Source: Epiperipatus broadwayi
Taxonomy: Eukaryota > Onychophora > Udeonychophora > Euonychophora > Peripatidae
Assembly (NCBI GenBank): GCA_028023455.1
Contig: JAQFVV010012422.1
Span: 9,210,337-9,274,336, forward strand
Direction of reading: 5' to 3'
DNA length: 64,000 nt
Part shown: positions 1 to 11,795 of the stretch, one piece after another
Position numbering within the stretch: the stretch's first letter is position 1
How the letters are laid out: each line of letters opens with the position of its first letter
Made by a program: the position numbers and the translations under genes
The notes under the pieces: generated by a model
Databases searched by the model: none
What the model was told of the DNA's origin: nothing
The model's input: the letters and a program-made list of their open reading frames with translations, nothing else

Positions 1-75
1 GTACAAATGGCACCCAATGTGGGCTCAAACCTATGACCCTGAGATTAAGAGTCTCATGCTCTCCCAACATGGGCC
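1..75 (-). repeat. tRNA-Lys(CTT)-like sequence, probable extended primer-binding site of an LTR element
   Basis: Read on the minus strand, this stretch follows tRNA-Lys with anticodon CTT. It has a perfect five-pair anticodon stem around the loop CTCTTAA, the run GAGCATGAGACTC, a near-consensus B box (GGTTTGAGCCC) and a 3' end GGGTGCCA that includes the CCA normally added after transcription. The D-arm is largely lost, with no A box, and the T-stem is mispaired, so it is not a working tRNA gene. On the + strand, TGGCACCCAATGTGGG (8-23) has the form of a lysine-tRNA primer-binding site. A Gag-like ORF begins about 400 bases downstream on the + strand, which favours a retroelement reading over a tRNA pseudogene. 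Confidence 0.6.
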
Positions 76-437
76 GAACCTGTCATAAATGACAGTTAAT
101 TAAATACTTTGTTTTTGTTTAAAAATAAAAACCTTAAAGAAAAGCTAAATTACATATTTAAAATGGTATTAATTTAAAAAAAAAAAAAAGAATTGACCGA
201 AACCTTTTTTCTTCTTTAAATGAAAAGAGATTTATGCTATTTACATTGGTTAAGATGAATCATTCTTTTAAATCTGACAGTTGGGTGTTTTGGGTGGAGC
301 TAAAACGTTAGGATCGGATAGAGAAAAATGGATGTAGGGGGTGGGGTTAGCGTATATTTCCGTCTTAGTAAAAAAAATAATTAAACAATAATAATTTTTG
401 ATTTGTTAATGCAAAAGAATAAGTTAATAGCATAACT

Positions 438-1080
438 ATGAATAAAGAAATGGAGCCGGTAGAAAGCCCGATATATTTTAAAAATCCACAGTTAGTGGAA
501 AAAGAGAAAGAAGAAGTATCTGAGACACAAATGATAATGAAAATGATGATGAATATGATACAAGAGTTCAAAGAAGAATTGTGTCAGAAATTTGAACAAA
601 GTCAGCAAGACCTCAAAGAAGAATTGTGTCAGAAATTTGAACAAAGTCAACAAGACCTCAAAGAAGAATTGTCAGAAATTTGAACAAAGTCAACAAGACC
701 TCAAAGAAGAATTGTGTCAGAAATTTGAACAAAATCAGCAAGACCTCAAAGGAGAAATTAAGGAACTCAAAGCAGAAGTGAGAGAAATAAGATGTGAGAT
801 AATGGTAAAGGTAGAGAAGAACCAAGAAATTATAAAGGTAGATTTAGTCAAAGAAAATAAGGAAGATGAGGTCATGAAAGAGATAGTAGAGTCAGATAGT
901 GGTAAATATAGTAGTTTGGAAATAGAAATTAAATTAGAATCAGATAGCATTGCTACAGATAAAGTAGAAACTTATGTAGATCAAAAGGTAAAAGATAGCG
1001 TAAAAGAGTTTTTACAAAGAATTAAAAATAAAAGGTTTACAGTAAACGTTCATGTTCGAAGATTTAAAAATAGATTTTAA
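438..1080 (+). pseudogene. Gag-like coiled-coil ORF of a retroelement, frameshifted
   Basis: The reading frame opens at ATG 438 and ends at the stop after 1080, but it needs a frame change near 672. The protein is about 215 residues, very rich in Lys, Glu and Gln. Its core is a 15-residue repeat of the type KEELCQKFEQSQQDL, followed by EIKELKAEVREI-type heptads, so a long coiled coil is expected. No zinc knuckle, protease or reverse transcriptase follows. Coiled-coil N-terminal Gag-like proteins of this sort occur in many invertebrate LTR elements, and the primer-binding-like site upstream supports that. The identity is inferred from composition and context. A host coiled-coil pseudogene is the alternative. 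Confidence 0.5.
569..760 (+). repeat. 45-bp tandem repeat inside the Gag-like ORF
   Basis: Units start at 569, 614, 659, 702 and 747 (the last partial). Spacings are 45, 45, 43 and 45 bases. The third unit lacks two bases (GT) of the otherwise constant AATTGTGTCAG, which moves the frame. The unit encodes 15 residues. Confidence 0.9.
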
Positions 1081-2150
1081 AAAAGAAAGCATAGCAAAAA
1101 ATATTCCCACATTGAAGTAATTTGGAGTTTGTCTAAATATCAAGGTTTTCTGATTTACAAAGTTGAAAATAGAACAGAAAGAGAAAGAGATAAAGTAATA
1201 AATTATAAAAGCGGAACCAATAAGAGAGGAAAGTTAGTTTATATTATAGAGTTAGTGTAGAAAGAAAGAAAGAACCACCTGACAAAGTTTAAAAGTTAAT
1301 TAAGGATCAAAATATTAAAGTAAACAGAAATAATGACCGGAAATGGATTATGAGTTTAATATAATTATTTTGACGTAGGTGAAAAGCCTGAATTAGAATT
1401 TCGCTATTTAAAATAATGGATTGTTTTGTCAAATAATGATGGAGGCTTCGTAAAATAAAAGTTTTTTTTCCCCCATGCACATATTAATTAAAAAGAAATG
1501 CTTGTAAATAAACAGTTCAAATAAAAAAAAAAAAATCAATAAAATTAAGTTAAGTAAATGGGTCAAATTAATGTTTAAAACTAATGTTTGTAGGATTAGA
1601 TAAATCAAGTATTGAAATTAAATAAATAAATAAGATATCCGTAAGAAAAATATTGTGTAATAATGGATCATAATATAATAAAATTAGTTTTTTTTTGAAT
1701 ACATGCATGTTAAATAAAGAAGTTAAAGTAGTGGTTTAAAAAATAATATTGTACGATTTGTGTAATGTAAGTAAATATGTCAAAATAATATTTGAGTAAA
1801 GGTTAATGTAAATAAATAGTTATCTAAGTATACGCACGTTAATATATAAGGTAAACAAATGGTTTAAAGATAATATAAGATTAGTGCAAATAAATATTTA
1901 GAATAATGTTCGTAATAGTTTAAAAATAATGTAGTAATATAAATAAATATGTTACAGTAATGTTCATATGAGTTCAAAAATAATATTGTAAGGTTATAAA
2001 TGGATAAAATATAAAGTCAATCTAAGTTATTAGGAATGTATAACGGATCGAAATTAAAGGGAATGAGGATAGTATAGAAATGTTTTAGTTAAGGATAATT
2101 TTAAAGCTGTCGTCTGGATAAAATTTAGTACCCATAACGGATTGGCCGAG
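1081..2150. other. AT-rich decayed retroelement interior, no ORF
   Basis: No reading frame of useful length and no recognised domain. The base composition and purine-rich + strand continue from the Gag-like ORF, so this is probably the deleted or decayed body of the same element. Confidence 0.35.
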
Positions 2151-2229
2151 ATCATTCCTCTTTTAAAATGTGCACTAGCGACAACCAGAGTAAGCCACAA
2201 GTCACTTTTCAGGGGAGAATCCCCATATC

Positions 2230-2502
2230 TTGTACCTCATTTTCCAAAGCGTAAGTCGGAAATGGACAGTTGAAATTCCTGCCATTCACAGCGACCTCTT
2301 CTTAGTCAAAGTCCGATCAAGAGAATCGGCAATCGTTTTCCAAAGCGTAAGTCGGAAATGGACAGTTGAAATTCCTGCCATTCGCAGCTATCTTTTCTTA
2401 GTCAAAGTCCAATCAAGAGAATCGGCAGCCGAAGCTTCGTTTATAAAAGATCCCTGTACCACAAAATTAGTTTGTCCTCGTGGTCACTATCCAGGACTCT
2501 GA
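2230..2502 (+). repeat. 96-bp direct repeat, two copies, open on the + strand
   Basis: Two near-identical 96-bp units begin at about 2240 and 2336, each starting TTTTCCAAAGCGTAAGTCGG and ending in GAGAATCGGCA. Because 96 is a multiple of three, a 90-residue frame stays open across both (a repeated 32-residue block beginning FQSVSRKWTVEIP). A TATA-like TTTATAAAAG follows at about 2440. I do not recognise the peptide. A regulatory or untranslated part of the neighbouring retroelement is as likely as a coding function. Confidence 0.5.
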
Positions 2503-2845
2503 ACATTGTAAGCAATGTTTTCAGCATAGAAAGAAATTAAGCATAATTGGAGATTGCCCTTAGTATGAAAAGTGAAAGATATTAAAAAAGCAAACTTAGA
2601 AAAATAATAATAATTAGAATTAAGAATTAAAGTCTCAGAGATAAAATGGTCAAAAATGACATATTTTACTCTCAAACGAAGGGTGGTGGTGCAATGTACC
2701 AATATTGAAATTGGCACATACTAACTTATCTAAAAAAATTATTAAAATAATCTTTCGTAAAAGAAAAACGTATTTAAATGTTGAAGAGTTTATTACAGTT
2801 TATTTTCGTAAAAGAGTTTGAAATAAAAGTTAGAAAATAATTGGT

Positions 2846-2866
2846 TAAAAGGAGGGAGGGGGAGTT
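2846..2866 (+). other. polypurine-tract-like run
   Basis: An uninterrupted purine run, AAAAGGAGGGAGGGGGAG, is followed by TTTTGTTAG. In LTR elements such a tract sits just before the 3' LTR, and here it lies downstream of the primer-binding-like site and Gag-like ORF on the same strand. The LTR itself is not proven, because the partner copy would lie left of base 1. Confidence 0.35.
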
Positions 2867-3229
2867 TTGTTAGAAAAGATAAAACTAAGAGTTCATAGAA
2901 GTTAAAGAGTGTTATTATTATAAATTAAAAGTTAAAATATAAATCTCTTTTCATTCCAGTTTATTAGAATAAATGCGTATATATGTGCGACGTAAATAAA
3001 AATAAATTATAGCTTGTTAATAAGATAAATGCATGTTAAAATTATATTGAAAAACACATGAAAATAAATATTGAAATAAAATGTATTTAACAACACAGCA
3101 GTGGGCTACTAATTAAGGATATATAAAAAAACACATTTTGAAATGGCTACTACTAATTGAACAATCTTCAAAAACACATGATAGGATTAATTACTAAAGG
3201 AATTTCGACAACACCTATTGCACCTATTG

Positions 3230-3640
3230 CCGGGGGATATTAAAACGAAAACAATTTACATATATAAATAGCCAGATTTTTATCGGAGTTCAGTTTCAGC
3301 CTAATTTTCAGTGTCAGTCTTGTTTAAATTATGTATCCAGAAACAGAAATGCATTGCTGAGCCTCTTATGGAAATATATGCTCTTCTTTCAGCCCTTAGT
3401 CCAACAAGATCAGCAAGACCTGCCCGTGAAATAATGTCTACTTAACAGTTCAGAAATCCTCCATCAATATTCCACTGTCTCCAAGAATAAAACCAACGGA
3501 TTAGCATCAAATCTCCTCAAGAAATGTCAAATCTAACCAGTTAGATATCCTTTATTAGATATACTCCATCAGAAGCAGCTAACAACAAGCAATATCCACA
3601 TCCCAAAAATCCTAGGTAAAACATTTTATTATTCTCATTT
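3230..3640 (+). promoter_or_regulatory. promoter-like block, possible LTR remnant
   Basis: The TATA-like TATATAAATAG at about 3259 is followed some 25 bases later by an initiator-like TCGGAGTTCAGTTTCAG. The block is less AT-rich than its surroundings and has no ORF. This arrangement is common in LTRs. A TGGCGCCCGTG at about 4091 resembles a primer-binding site start, but no LTR ends can be confirmed. Confidence 0.25.
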
Positions 3641-4299
3641 ATATGTAGTAGCCACCGCTGTGATTCATAAAAATTCAAGATTCAAATTATATAAACTCTA
3701 TAAGCATGCATAAAATGAACTATTGATGTGCATGTTTGTGAATGTTAGATAATTTAAATGTCAAAGATTATTTTTGCTCTTTCATAAAATATATCATAGT
3801 ATGTTAACTTAAAATGTGTGTGTTATTTATAGATTTATAAAAATGTTTATAATTAGTAAGTGTTAGTTAATAAATTGTCTTTAAAATTAAACTCTATTTG
3901 TCGGTCAATTCTTTTATCAATCTCTTTTTATAAATTCTTTTTACAATTCTTTTATCAATTCTTTTAACCACTAATTATGTATAATCTATTAGTGATTACA
4001 AACAGCTGAGCTAGTTGTGGATATTTAGGTATAGAGTTAGTGGCTATTGTCCAAAGTGCGTTATTTATTCATCCTTGAATAGATAGCTGGCGCCCGTGTT
4101 TATACACAAACAAAAAAGTGCTTTGACTGTGGTGTTGGACTCAACAGTCGAGAAGAAGTTATGTCCTAGAAATGTAATGCTAGTTAAATATTTTATAGCT
4201 ATCGTTTGGGCATACATACTCTCCGAGTATGTTCTTCTCTGCCTAAGAGTCCGGTATTTCGAGAACACATATTTGAACCCGATACAATATATATATTAG

Positions 4300-5310
4300 T
4301 AATAAGTTTAAATAAATTAAAGAATTTTAAAGTACTGATTCTTTCAACATAGAAAATAAAAGTTATTTATAACTTTTAAGATTAGAAAAAATATTTACTA
4401 AAAATAAAAACAGTTTAATTAATGAGAGTAGAATACAGTTGATAATGAGATATAAAATAATTAAAGGAATTCAAGTTTAATATTTCCATCATATGATAAA
4501 CCATAAGCTAAAAATAACTTATTAATTAATGTTATCAAGATATTAAATTCTTGTATTCAGCATTGAGCAGTGAAAGGAAAAATCACCTGAATGGATGGAT
4601 AGGAATGCGAGCCAATCAACTTGAGGGATTTGAGCAATGAATTAACTTAGAGCAAATTGGATCAAAAAAGGACGATTGATTTTTGGAGCTTCACCTGGGC
4701 ACCTGAACATAAGCTGATGCAGAATGTTGCCCATTGCACAGAGACTTCAAGTGCAAAGAGCTGGCCTCAAATGTGTTAACAGCCAGCTAGGATTTTTATA
4801 GGTCATACTGATCTACAATATGATTGATGTATGCCTATGGGCTTAGGCATATTTATATATAATGTAGATATAATATGTAATATAGTTAGATACTGCTAAA
4901 GATATTTATTATTAAATTGTATTTAATCTCAACCTAATAGACTTATGTCATTACTGGGAAATTATTATCAGAATGGTTAAGTTCGCAGACAAGGTGTCCA
5001 CCAGTATAGAATGGTGGATTTACAAGTTATATAATACAAATAAAATCCTCACATTTATATTAAAATCTTTTGTTTAATTTACATTAAATCTTTAAAAAAA
5101 TTTTGTTAAAGCAACCTATTAAAAAAAACTTACAAAAATGATGACCTTTCCATAGGCCACTGCTAAATCTTGCTATTATATAATTACAAAATTGTATACA
5201 TAGAAGTACATAAAGAAAGAAGCTTAATGTTCATAAAACAAATCAATGTTAAATTATTTTAATTATTTCAACTAACAAAGTTAATAAACTTTTTGAGTTT
5301 TTACATAGAT
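4300..5310. other. AT-rich DNA, no feature seen
   Basis: Short imperfect repeats only. No ORF, splice-flanked exon or transposon end was recognised. Confidence 0.5.
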
Positions 5311-5497
5311 TCATCACATGATCACCATTTCTTATGCTTGCTCATAAAGGTAGTCCCACTCAGTGCAAGCTAGAATAATCAATGGATGACAGAAAGCTTG
5401 TGCATAAAATCCCTATCTAGTGCCTATGCATTCAATCCATTGATTACTCTAGCTTGCATTGAGTGACACTACTGTATGGAGAGTTTTTCCTGTTTTA
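5311..5497 (+). mobile_element. fold-back element family A, copy 1 (collapsed)
   Basis: The outer end CATCACATGATCACCATTT is followed by an internally palindromic core. CACTCAGTGCAAGCTAGA on the left is answered by TCTAGCTTGCATTGAGTG on the right, and the right edge is ACTGTATGGAGAGTTT. Compared with the other copies, the middle of the hairpin is missing. There is no coding capacity. It is most likely a non-autonomous DNA transposon (MITE-like), but the superfamily is unknown. Confidence 0.7.
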
Positions 5498-8400
5498 GAA
5501 CAATAATATCAGATATTGAGTGCACTTTCATATTAGAGAAGATTATTAATGTTTTAGATTTGATTTTATAAATTTCTGTTGCTTGCAAGAACCAAATTAT
5601 TTTGTTAACATAAGCAGGTGATTTAATTGGTTAATTAAATGGATTATCACAGAAAGAATATTTTCTTGAGATCTTAATAAGCTTGCATATATATTTGCCA
5701 TTGTTATATAGTTTGGAAAAATAAATCGGTCTTCAAGTTATTAAGATAAATGCTAAGAGGAAAAAATATCACTCACTTTCTATTGAAAAGACTAAAAAAG
5801 GAAAAGTTAATATTTGACTGAGTTTTGTGTCGAAATACGTTTTCTTAAATGGTTAAAAAACAACAGAAGTTATTTTAAACAGTGCTTTTCTTTCATCATG
5901 TTTTTTAATTCACGTTATGTTGAAAAAAAAAAAAAAACATTTATAAGTGAATATAATTTTTGAATTGAAGAGAGAAAGTTTTAGTTTTATCTTATTTATA
6001 AACATTTTAGATTGCATTTTTTCCCACATTTGTATTTCATTTCTATTTTGATATGAATAAATATGTGATAAACTTTATATTTCTGATGACAAATTTATCA
6101 ATAATATCTCTGTAAAACATTCTCTATTTAAAGAGAAATAGATGTCTTAATAGCAGGTTACTATCAGGTTTTAAAATGTCTTGTATATTGAGATTAAATT
6201 AGGATATTGGCATAGTCTTATGATAGATTTTGCATTAATATATTATATACCATACTCGATTCGAAATGTTTTCAAAATTCTAAAAACAGAAGATTGGTAT
6301 GCATATATTCCAATTCTAGAGGGGGGGGGATACTGATCTAGAGATGAGTTTTGCAATGACTATTCAAACGAATCTATAAAATACAAATACTTTCATATAT
6401 AAAACTTTATATCCAGAGATATATTGATGAGGCTTTATTTATTTCTATAATAGTATAAACTTACTGTTGTGTATCAAAGAAAGCAAAATACTTATATCTC
6501 TTTAATAATTGAGATTTATATATACATAATAAAGTGCATGAGAGTTATATGATGGTAATAACTTTATATAACTTTTACTATTCAGTTTGAATTTATGAAA
6601 GAAGATACATATTAGAATGCCTAGATAATTTTTTGGTTAAACAGGAAAATAGGAGGAAATGAATTTTAATAAAAAAATAATTGCCAAGCAGGTGACTAGT
6701 TAAGAAAAATAGGTAACCCAATTGCTGTGAAGAATTTTTAAGTAATTGTTTCTATCAGACATAAATTTACAATACCACTTGAAAGAAGAGTAGCACATCA
6801 TTATATTTCTAAGCTGACAATTATTCCCAGTAACAATATGTTAACTCCAGAAAATATATTCTGGATTTATTTTAACAATAGATCAATACAAATTGTATAT
6901 AGATTGCAAATAAAAATGATAATAAAGATGAGCTTTACACAAATAATTTAGTGCTTTGAAATATTGGAGAGATTCTTTGAAAACTAATAGTTGTTGCAGA
7001 ATAATATTTTATATAATTGCTAGATTAGTTTCATCTTCTAAAAGTTTGAGGATTAGTTAACAAGTATTCCTAGGTTTATATTATCAAATAAAACTGGAAT
7101 CTAATTGAGTAGCTGTCAGATCTGAAAATTTTTATTTTTTGTGTATTAAATTACTCCATGCAATAAAATGATTTTATGTATTTATTGGCCTTGCATGCTT
7201 TTTTTAAATATAATTATTGAGCTTTTTAAAAAAATATTTATGTGTCAATGGTTACAATTGATTTATGTTTTTCTTATGTTCATAATAAGTATTATTTTTA
7301 TCTTAAAGAGTATTTATTTGGAATTTAAAATGTTGGCTCATTGAAATAAAAATATTTCCTTACTTTTAGATAAGATAAATGTTCATGTTTTAATCCTTTT
7401 TATCACTCTGTAATAGAGTTACTATGTTATCTTGTTAATAGAAATGCTAGATGTTAAAGAGAAGTAAGGATTTTGGATATTCAGATGGCCAATCTGATAT
7501 AAAAATATGGTGATGTATCTTAAAAACTAATAGAACCGGAAAGAATTAATTTAAATCCATGCAAAAATCATCCTTCCATTTTTTAATTCCCTTTTATATT
7601 TTTTATTTTGGCCAGTGTCTAAAATATTTTTTTTTAATATTTAACGTTTTTAAATTTAGAAAATATGTCAGTTTTAAATATTATATATTTTAAATAACTT
7701 ACTCAGTAATTTGAAATATTTAAGCACTACATATAACTTATTTTTGATAGAAATGAAAATTAAATATTGTTTCACCAAATCATTTTACATCGTTATAAGT
7801 AAGGCAGTTTAGATATATATGTACACACAGTTATATATATATAAAAGTAAAATTAAAGTAAATAAAACTTATAAATCATTGTGTGCGATTATATAAATAT
7901 GTACACATACAAAATAAAAACTAAAAGCAAAAATAACTTTTTTATTTCAAATTTCACATGCTAATGCAATCCCATTATACATGATATGAATTAACAATGA
8001 TTTTAAAATAATGCTTTATTTTCCATACATACAATTTATTATTTTTAATGATATTTAATTGAAGCAGAAAAACAACAACAAATTACATGCGTAAATTAGT
8101 ATTAATATCATTTAATGGAAACGTGTTTTATATAAAAAAATATATCTATATGTCTATAAAGATAAAGATTAAAAGATAAAAGGTATTTCATCAAAGAATG
8201 TCATTCCTATTGACTTTATATTTATAGACGTAAAGTCAATTATGTAATATTAAATAAAAAATTGCAAAAATATAATAGATTTTTAATTAAAAAAATTATC
8301 CTTAAAGAAACTAAGGAGGTCAAAGTTCTAATGTCCATTCCTTAAGTTTATGAAAATACAACTGTTTTTACTGTGATTACTCATATGGTAAAAGAACTTG

Positions 8401-8799
8401 GACGAGCTTCTCAACAACAGACATCAGCCAGGCTTGTGAATTTGCTATTTTTTATCTCAGTTTTCTTGAAGTCAGGATAAAAGAATGTTGGCATGAATGA
8501 TTATTCTTTATATTTACAATGACAAAAGACAAAAACAAATTATGGACTTAATTTTCAAGCTTCTATACTGTTATCAACCACTGCAGTGGTTTGGATTTAA
8601 GAAAATTCCTATTATTTGATAATGATTCTTCACTCATTACTACAATTATAGATAACTTTCAAGCAAAAAAAAAGTTGCATGTATTAAAATAACTATCTAA
8701 TATTAATTAGCCATTATCTGACTTTGCAAAGTTAGAATAAAAGATTAAGAGATGGTATAAAAAATGGACATGTGTTTTATTATGAATACACACATACTA
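5498..8799. other. AT-rich DNA, no feature seen
   Basis: About 3.3 kb with no ORF over 60 codons and no recognised element. A nine-base G run lies at 6321-6329. Short AT microsatellite stretches occur near 7830. A small hairpin (ATTGACTTTA/TAAAGTCAAT) lies near 8210-8240. Confidence 0.5.
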
Positions 8800-9419
8800 G
8801 GAGAACAAATGATGGTGGATTAATAAAAAAAAGATGGAATTTCAACACTGTGGAGATGGATAATATATCAGATAAAAATGGTAATATATTCTACTTAATT
8901 GAAAACAATACTAAATGCAGATAATTCAAGTTTATGCTCTGACAAGTTTTCATTATGAAGAAGTAGATTTAAATATAGTGGTGTCTTTGATCAGAGAAAA
9001 CAATATTATCGTGGAAGATTTTAATGTTAGAAATGGAAAACAATTGAAAGATGATTTTAAAATTGTTATGTTCTTAATAGAGTCAATATATGAAATGATC
9101 ATTGATTAGTAAAATAAAAATATATATTAATGCAAAGCTAGAATCTCAAAAGCTATTAAAAAGGATAGTATCATTTTAAAATAGTAATAGATTTAGATAT
9201 GATTAAGATGTGATCAAATTCAATAAGAAGTTAACTAAGCAACACAACAAAATTTCACCAGAAATTTTTAATTGAGGCATTATAATGCACAAGTAAAAGA
9301 AAAAATATGGAAGTATTTAAAAATAATCCACATCTAGTATTTTTTAAAATATATATAAACATTAAAAGCATAATGCTAAACTAGTTGATAAATAATCAAA
9401 TTATCCCAAATTAAAACAG

Positions 9420-9568
9420 TCAAAACTCTCCATACAGTAGTGCCACTCAGTGCAAGCCAGAGTAATCAATGGATGCACTGATTGGTACTATTGTATGGGG
9501 AGTTTTGCCTGTTTTAATAACAGTTATGAGAAAGCATGAAAAATGGTGATCATGTGATGTTTAGTGAT
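9420..9568 (-). mobile_element. fold-back element family A, copy 2
   Basis: It begins CAAAACTCTCCATACAGTAG and carries GTGCCACTCAGTGCAAGCC. After a short collapsed centre it runs through the mirror edge TGTATGGGGAGTTTTG to the outer end GGTGATCATGTGATG. It lies within the old RTE copy, so it moved after that LINE inserted. Confidence 0.7.
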
Positions 9569-10122
9569 TATCCCAAATTCACAACTCAACCAGACTAGCA
9601 AAAAAAAAATAATTTAAAGCACAACCAATGATTTCACTGCTACAAGAAGACGTCTCAAGTGTGAAGAACTACAAAATAACATATTTAAACTAAAAATTAC
9701 CCACAATTCCACCCCCCATACACCCTAAATATTAAAAGAACTTTTAAATAAGTTAATTGCTTTAGAATCATAAATTTTTAATAATAAAGATTCTTTAATT
9801 TTTTTTTTTATTTCATTTCTCTCAAAGAAGAGAACCTTAGCTCCATCAAAATTAATATTGTAGCCTGTATTTTTTTCATGGATATATAAAATAAAGCAGA
9901 ACTAAGATATTTATTTTTCAATCACTTTTAAGTACTATTATTCTTTCATCTAAGCTCAAACTATTCTGACCTAGTGGAATTATGGGTAATGTTTAGTTTA
10001 AATATGTTGTTATTTTGTTCTTCTTACACTTGAGAAGTCTGCTAGTTGTAATGAAAGTATTGGTTGTGCTTTAGAATTTATTTTTGGCTAGTCTGGTTGA
10101 GTTGTGAATTTGGGGTAATTTT
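9567..10122. mobile_element. long hairpin element K (inverted repeat arms about 150 bp)
   Basis: The left arm (about 9567-9715) contains CCCAAATTCACAACTCAACC and AACTACAAAATAACATAT. The right arm (about 9970-10122) contains their reverse complements, GGTTGAGTTGTGAATTTGGG and ATATGTTGTTATTTTGTTCTT. The spacer of about 250 bases has no ORF. It inserted next to, or together with, family A copy 2 within the old RTE. The terminal structure suggests a MITE or fold-back transposon. Confidence 0.75.
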
Positions 10123-11167
10123 CATATATATATACGCCATAGTTGAAAATTTAAAGAAAAGTTGTAGAAAAAAGTAAAGATATCAAAAATATAAAAGATC
10201 TTGGAATTGGAAGGAAAGCTGTTTCATCAATAAGATGGCACTATTACTAATAAATGATCATAAAATGTGTGGAAAAATTCTGCAAATGTCTATATATTAA
10301 TAAAAGCCTAGAAAATGAAGTAACATCAGAAGTGCAAAGTGTTGTGAAATGCCAAATATTTCAGTCTATGAGATAGAAAAATTCAAGGAAATAATGAAAT
10401 TATTGTTGATATATTGAAAAAACAAATGAAAAAAGGAAATTATACCTAAAATAGTAAAAGTGAACCAGATGATTGGAAAAATTCAACAGTTATATTGATA
10501 ATTAAGAAAAATAAAAAAGAAGATGTTAGATGTTAGAAGATGTTAGAAATTATGTATAAGATCTTCACAAAGATCATCACAACTTGTCCTTAAAAAACCT
10601 TAGATTCAGATCAGTCAAAAGAAGCTGAATTTAAATTTGATTTCAACATAATAATTCATACCTAAGTATTAAAAGATATTATAAAAAAGACTAATAAATA
10701 TGAGTTATTATGTTTTGGTGTAAATATAAAAAACATTGATTTTATAAGTACATGATAATTAAAGTTTTGGACCATTAAGATGTAGACTCAGGGTAGAATC
10801 AAATTCTGGAAAAGATTTATCAAAATAAAACAGCATTAATTAGATTATGAACTAACATTAATTGAATATTAGTATTGTTAAAGTTGCATGACAAAATAAT
10901 TCATATCTCCAAAACTTTTTATTACTGTTTTATGAGAAATGTTTTCTGGATCAAAGTGAGAAGCTAAAAGAATAAAATAAAATTGAGATTATTTAGTTAA
11001 TCTAGGTTTAAAGCAAAAAATTAGAACTACAAATAAATGCTAAAAGAGTTTAAAATCATATTCAATGGTTTTTTTTTTTTTTTACACAAGGAAAAAGTAA
11101 AGATTGATAATAGTGAATTAAAAGTTAATGACTATAAATAGTATAACACCATCTTGTATAAACATAG

Positions 11168-11585
11168 TAAATGGTGATCATGTGATGTTTTAATAGTTTT
11201 AAATCAGTTCTGCCCATAAAAGTGAATGTGGTTTTTTAAAAAAACCACACATCAAAATGTATAGATACTGAACTGAGTCAGATCTATTCGATTATACAGG
11301 CAAATGAGCTGGATTGAAAACGTTATTGCATTTTTATCTTGGGCTCATAACTTTATAGATAACTAAATAGATAAAAGATAGCTGTTGGAGGTTTGCATTA
11401 AATCCCTAAGATCTAGTTGGAGTGCTCTCATATCCAAGGTTCTTCATTAATGAAAGCCACAAGCTAAAAACCAGTCTAGAGATATTGGATGAGTAGGCAT
11501 TGGAAAGGATTTTATGCACAAATCTTGCATCCATTGATTACTAAGGTTTCTACTGAGTAGCATTACTGCATGGAGAGTTTGCCAC
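11168..11585 (-). mobile_element. fold-back element family A, copy 3 (half copy with outer end)
   Basis: The outer end GGTGATCATGTGATG lies at 11173-11187. After about 200 bases of other sequence comes one arm of the family: GAAAGCCACAAGC, CCAGTCTAGAGATATTGGAT, GATTTTATGCACAA, and the edge CATGGAGAGTTTGCC. The second arm is absent. It interrupts the old RTE copy in its C-terminal reverse-transcriptase region. Confidence 0.6.
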
Positions 11586-11659
11586 AGTGTAACTACAAAT
11601 AATCCAATTATAAAAAAGATGCAATCACAATGGATGGAGTTTTTGATAGAAATTACTTA

Positions 11660-11795
11660 ATATTTAAAATAATATAATGAGCATACTAATAGCTCTAAAC
11701 AAACTTTTCCGATAAATGCCGGATGAGAAAGCATTTAAAAGCTCTATCCTAAGCTTGTTTAGAGCTATTAGCACACTAATTATATTACATTTGTA
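11660..11795. mobile_element. short hairpin element I
   Basis: TAATAGCTCTAAACAAACTT (from about 11689) is mirrored by AAGCTTGTTTAGAGCTATTA (to about 11771), with further matching outside (AATATAATGAGCATAC against GCACACTAATTATATT). It is about 130 bases in all and noncoding. Confidence 0.7.

Noticed and set aside
4090-4110. TGGCGCCCGTG as a second primer-binding site
   Set aside because: Only about 11 bases resemble a known primer-binding site and no LTR end can be shown before it.
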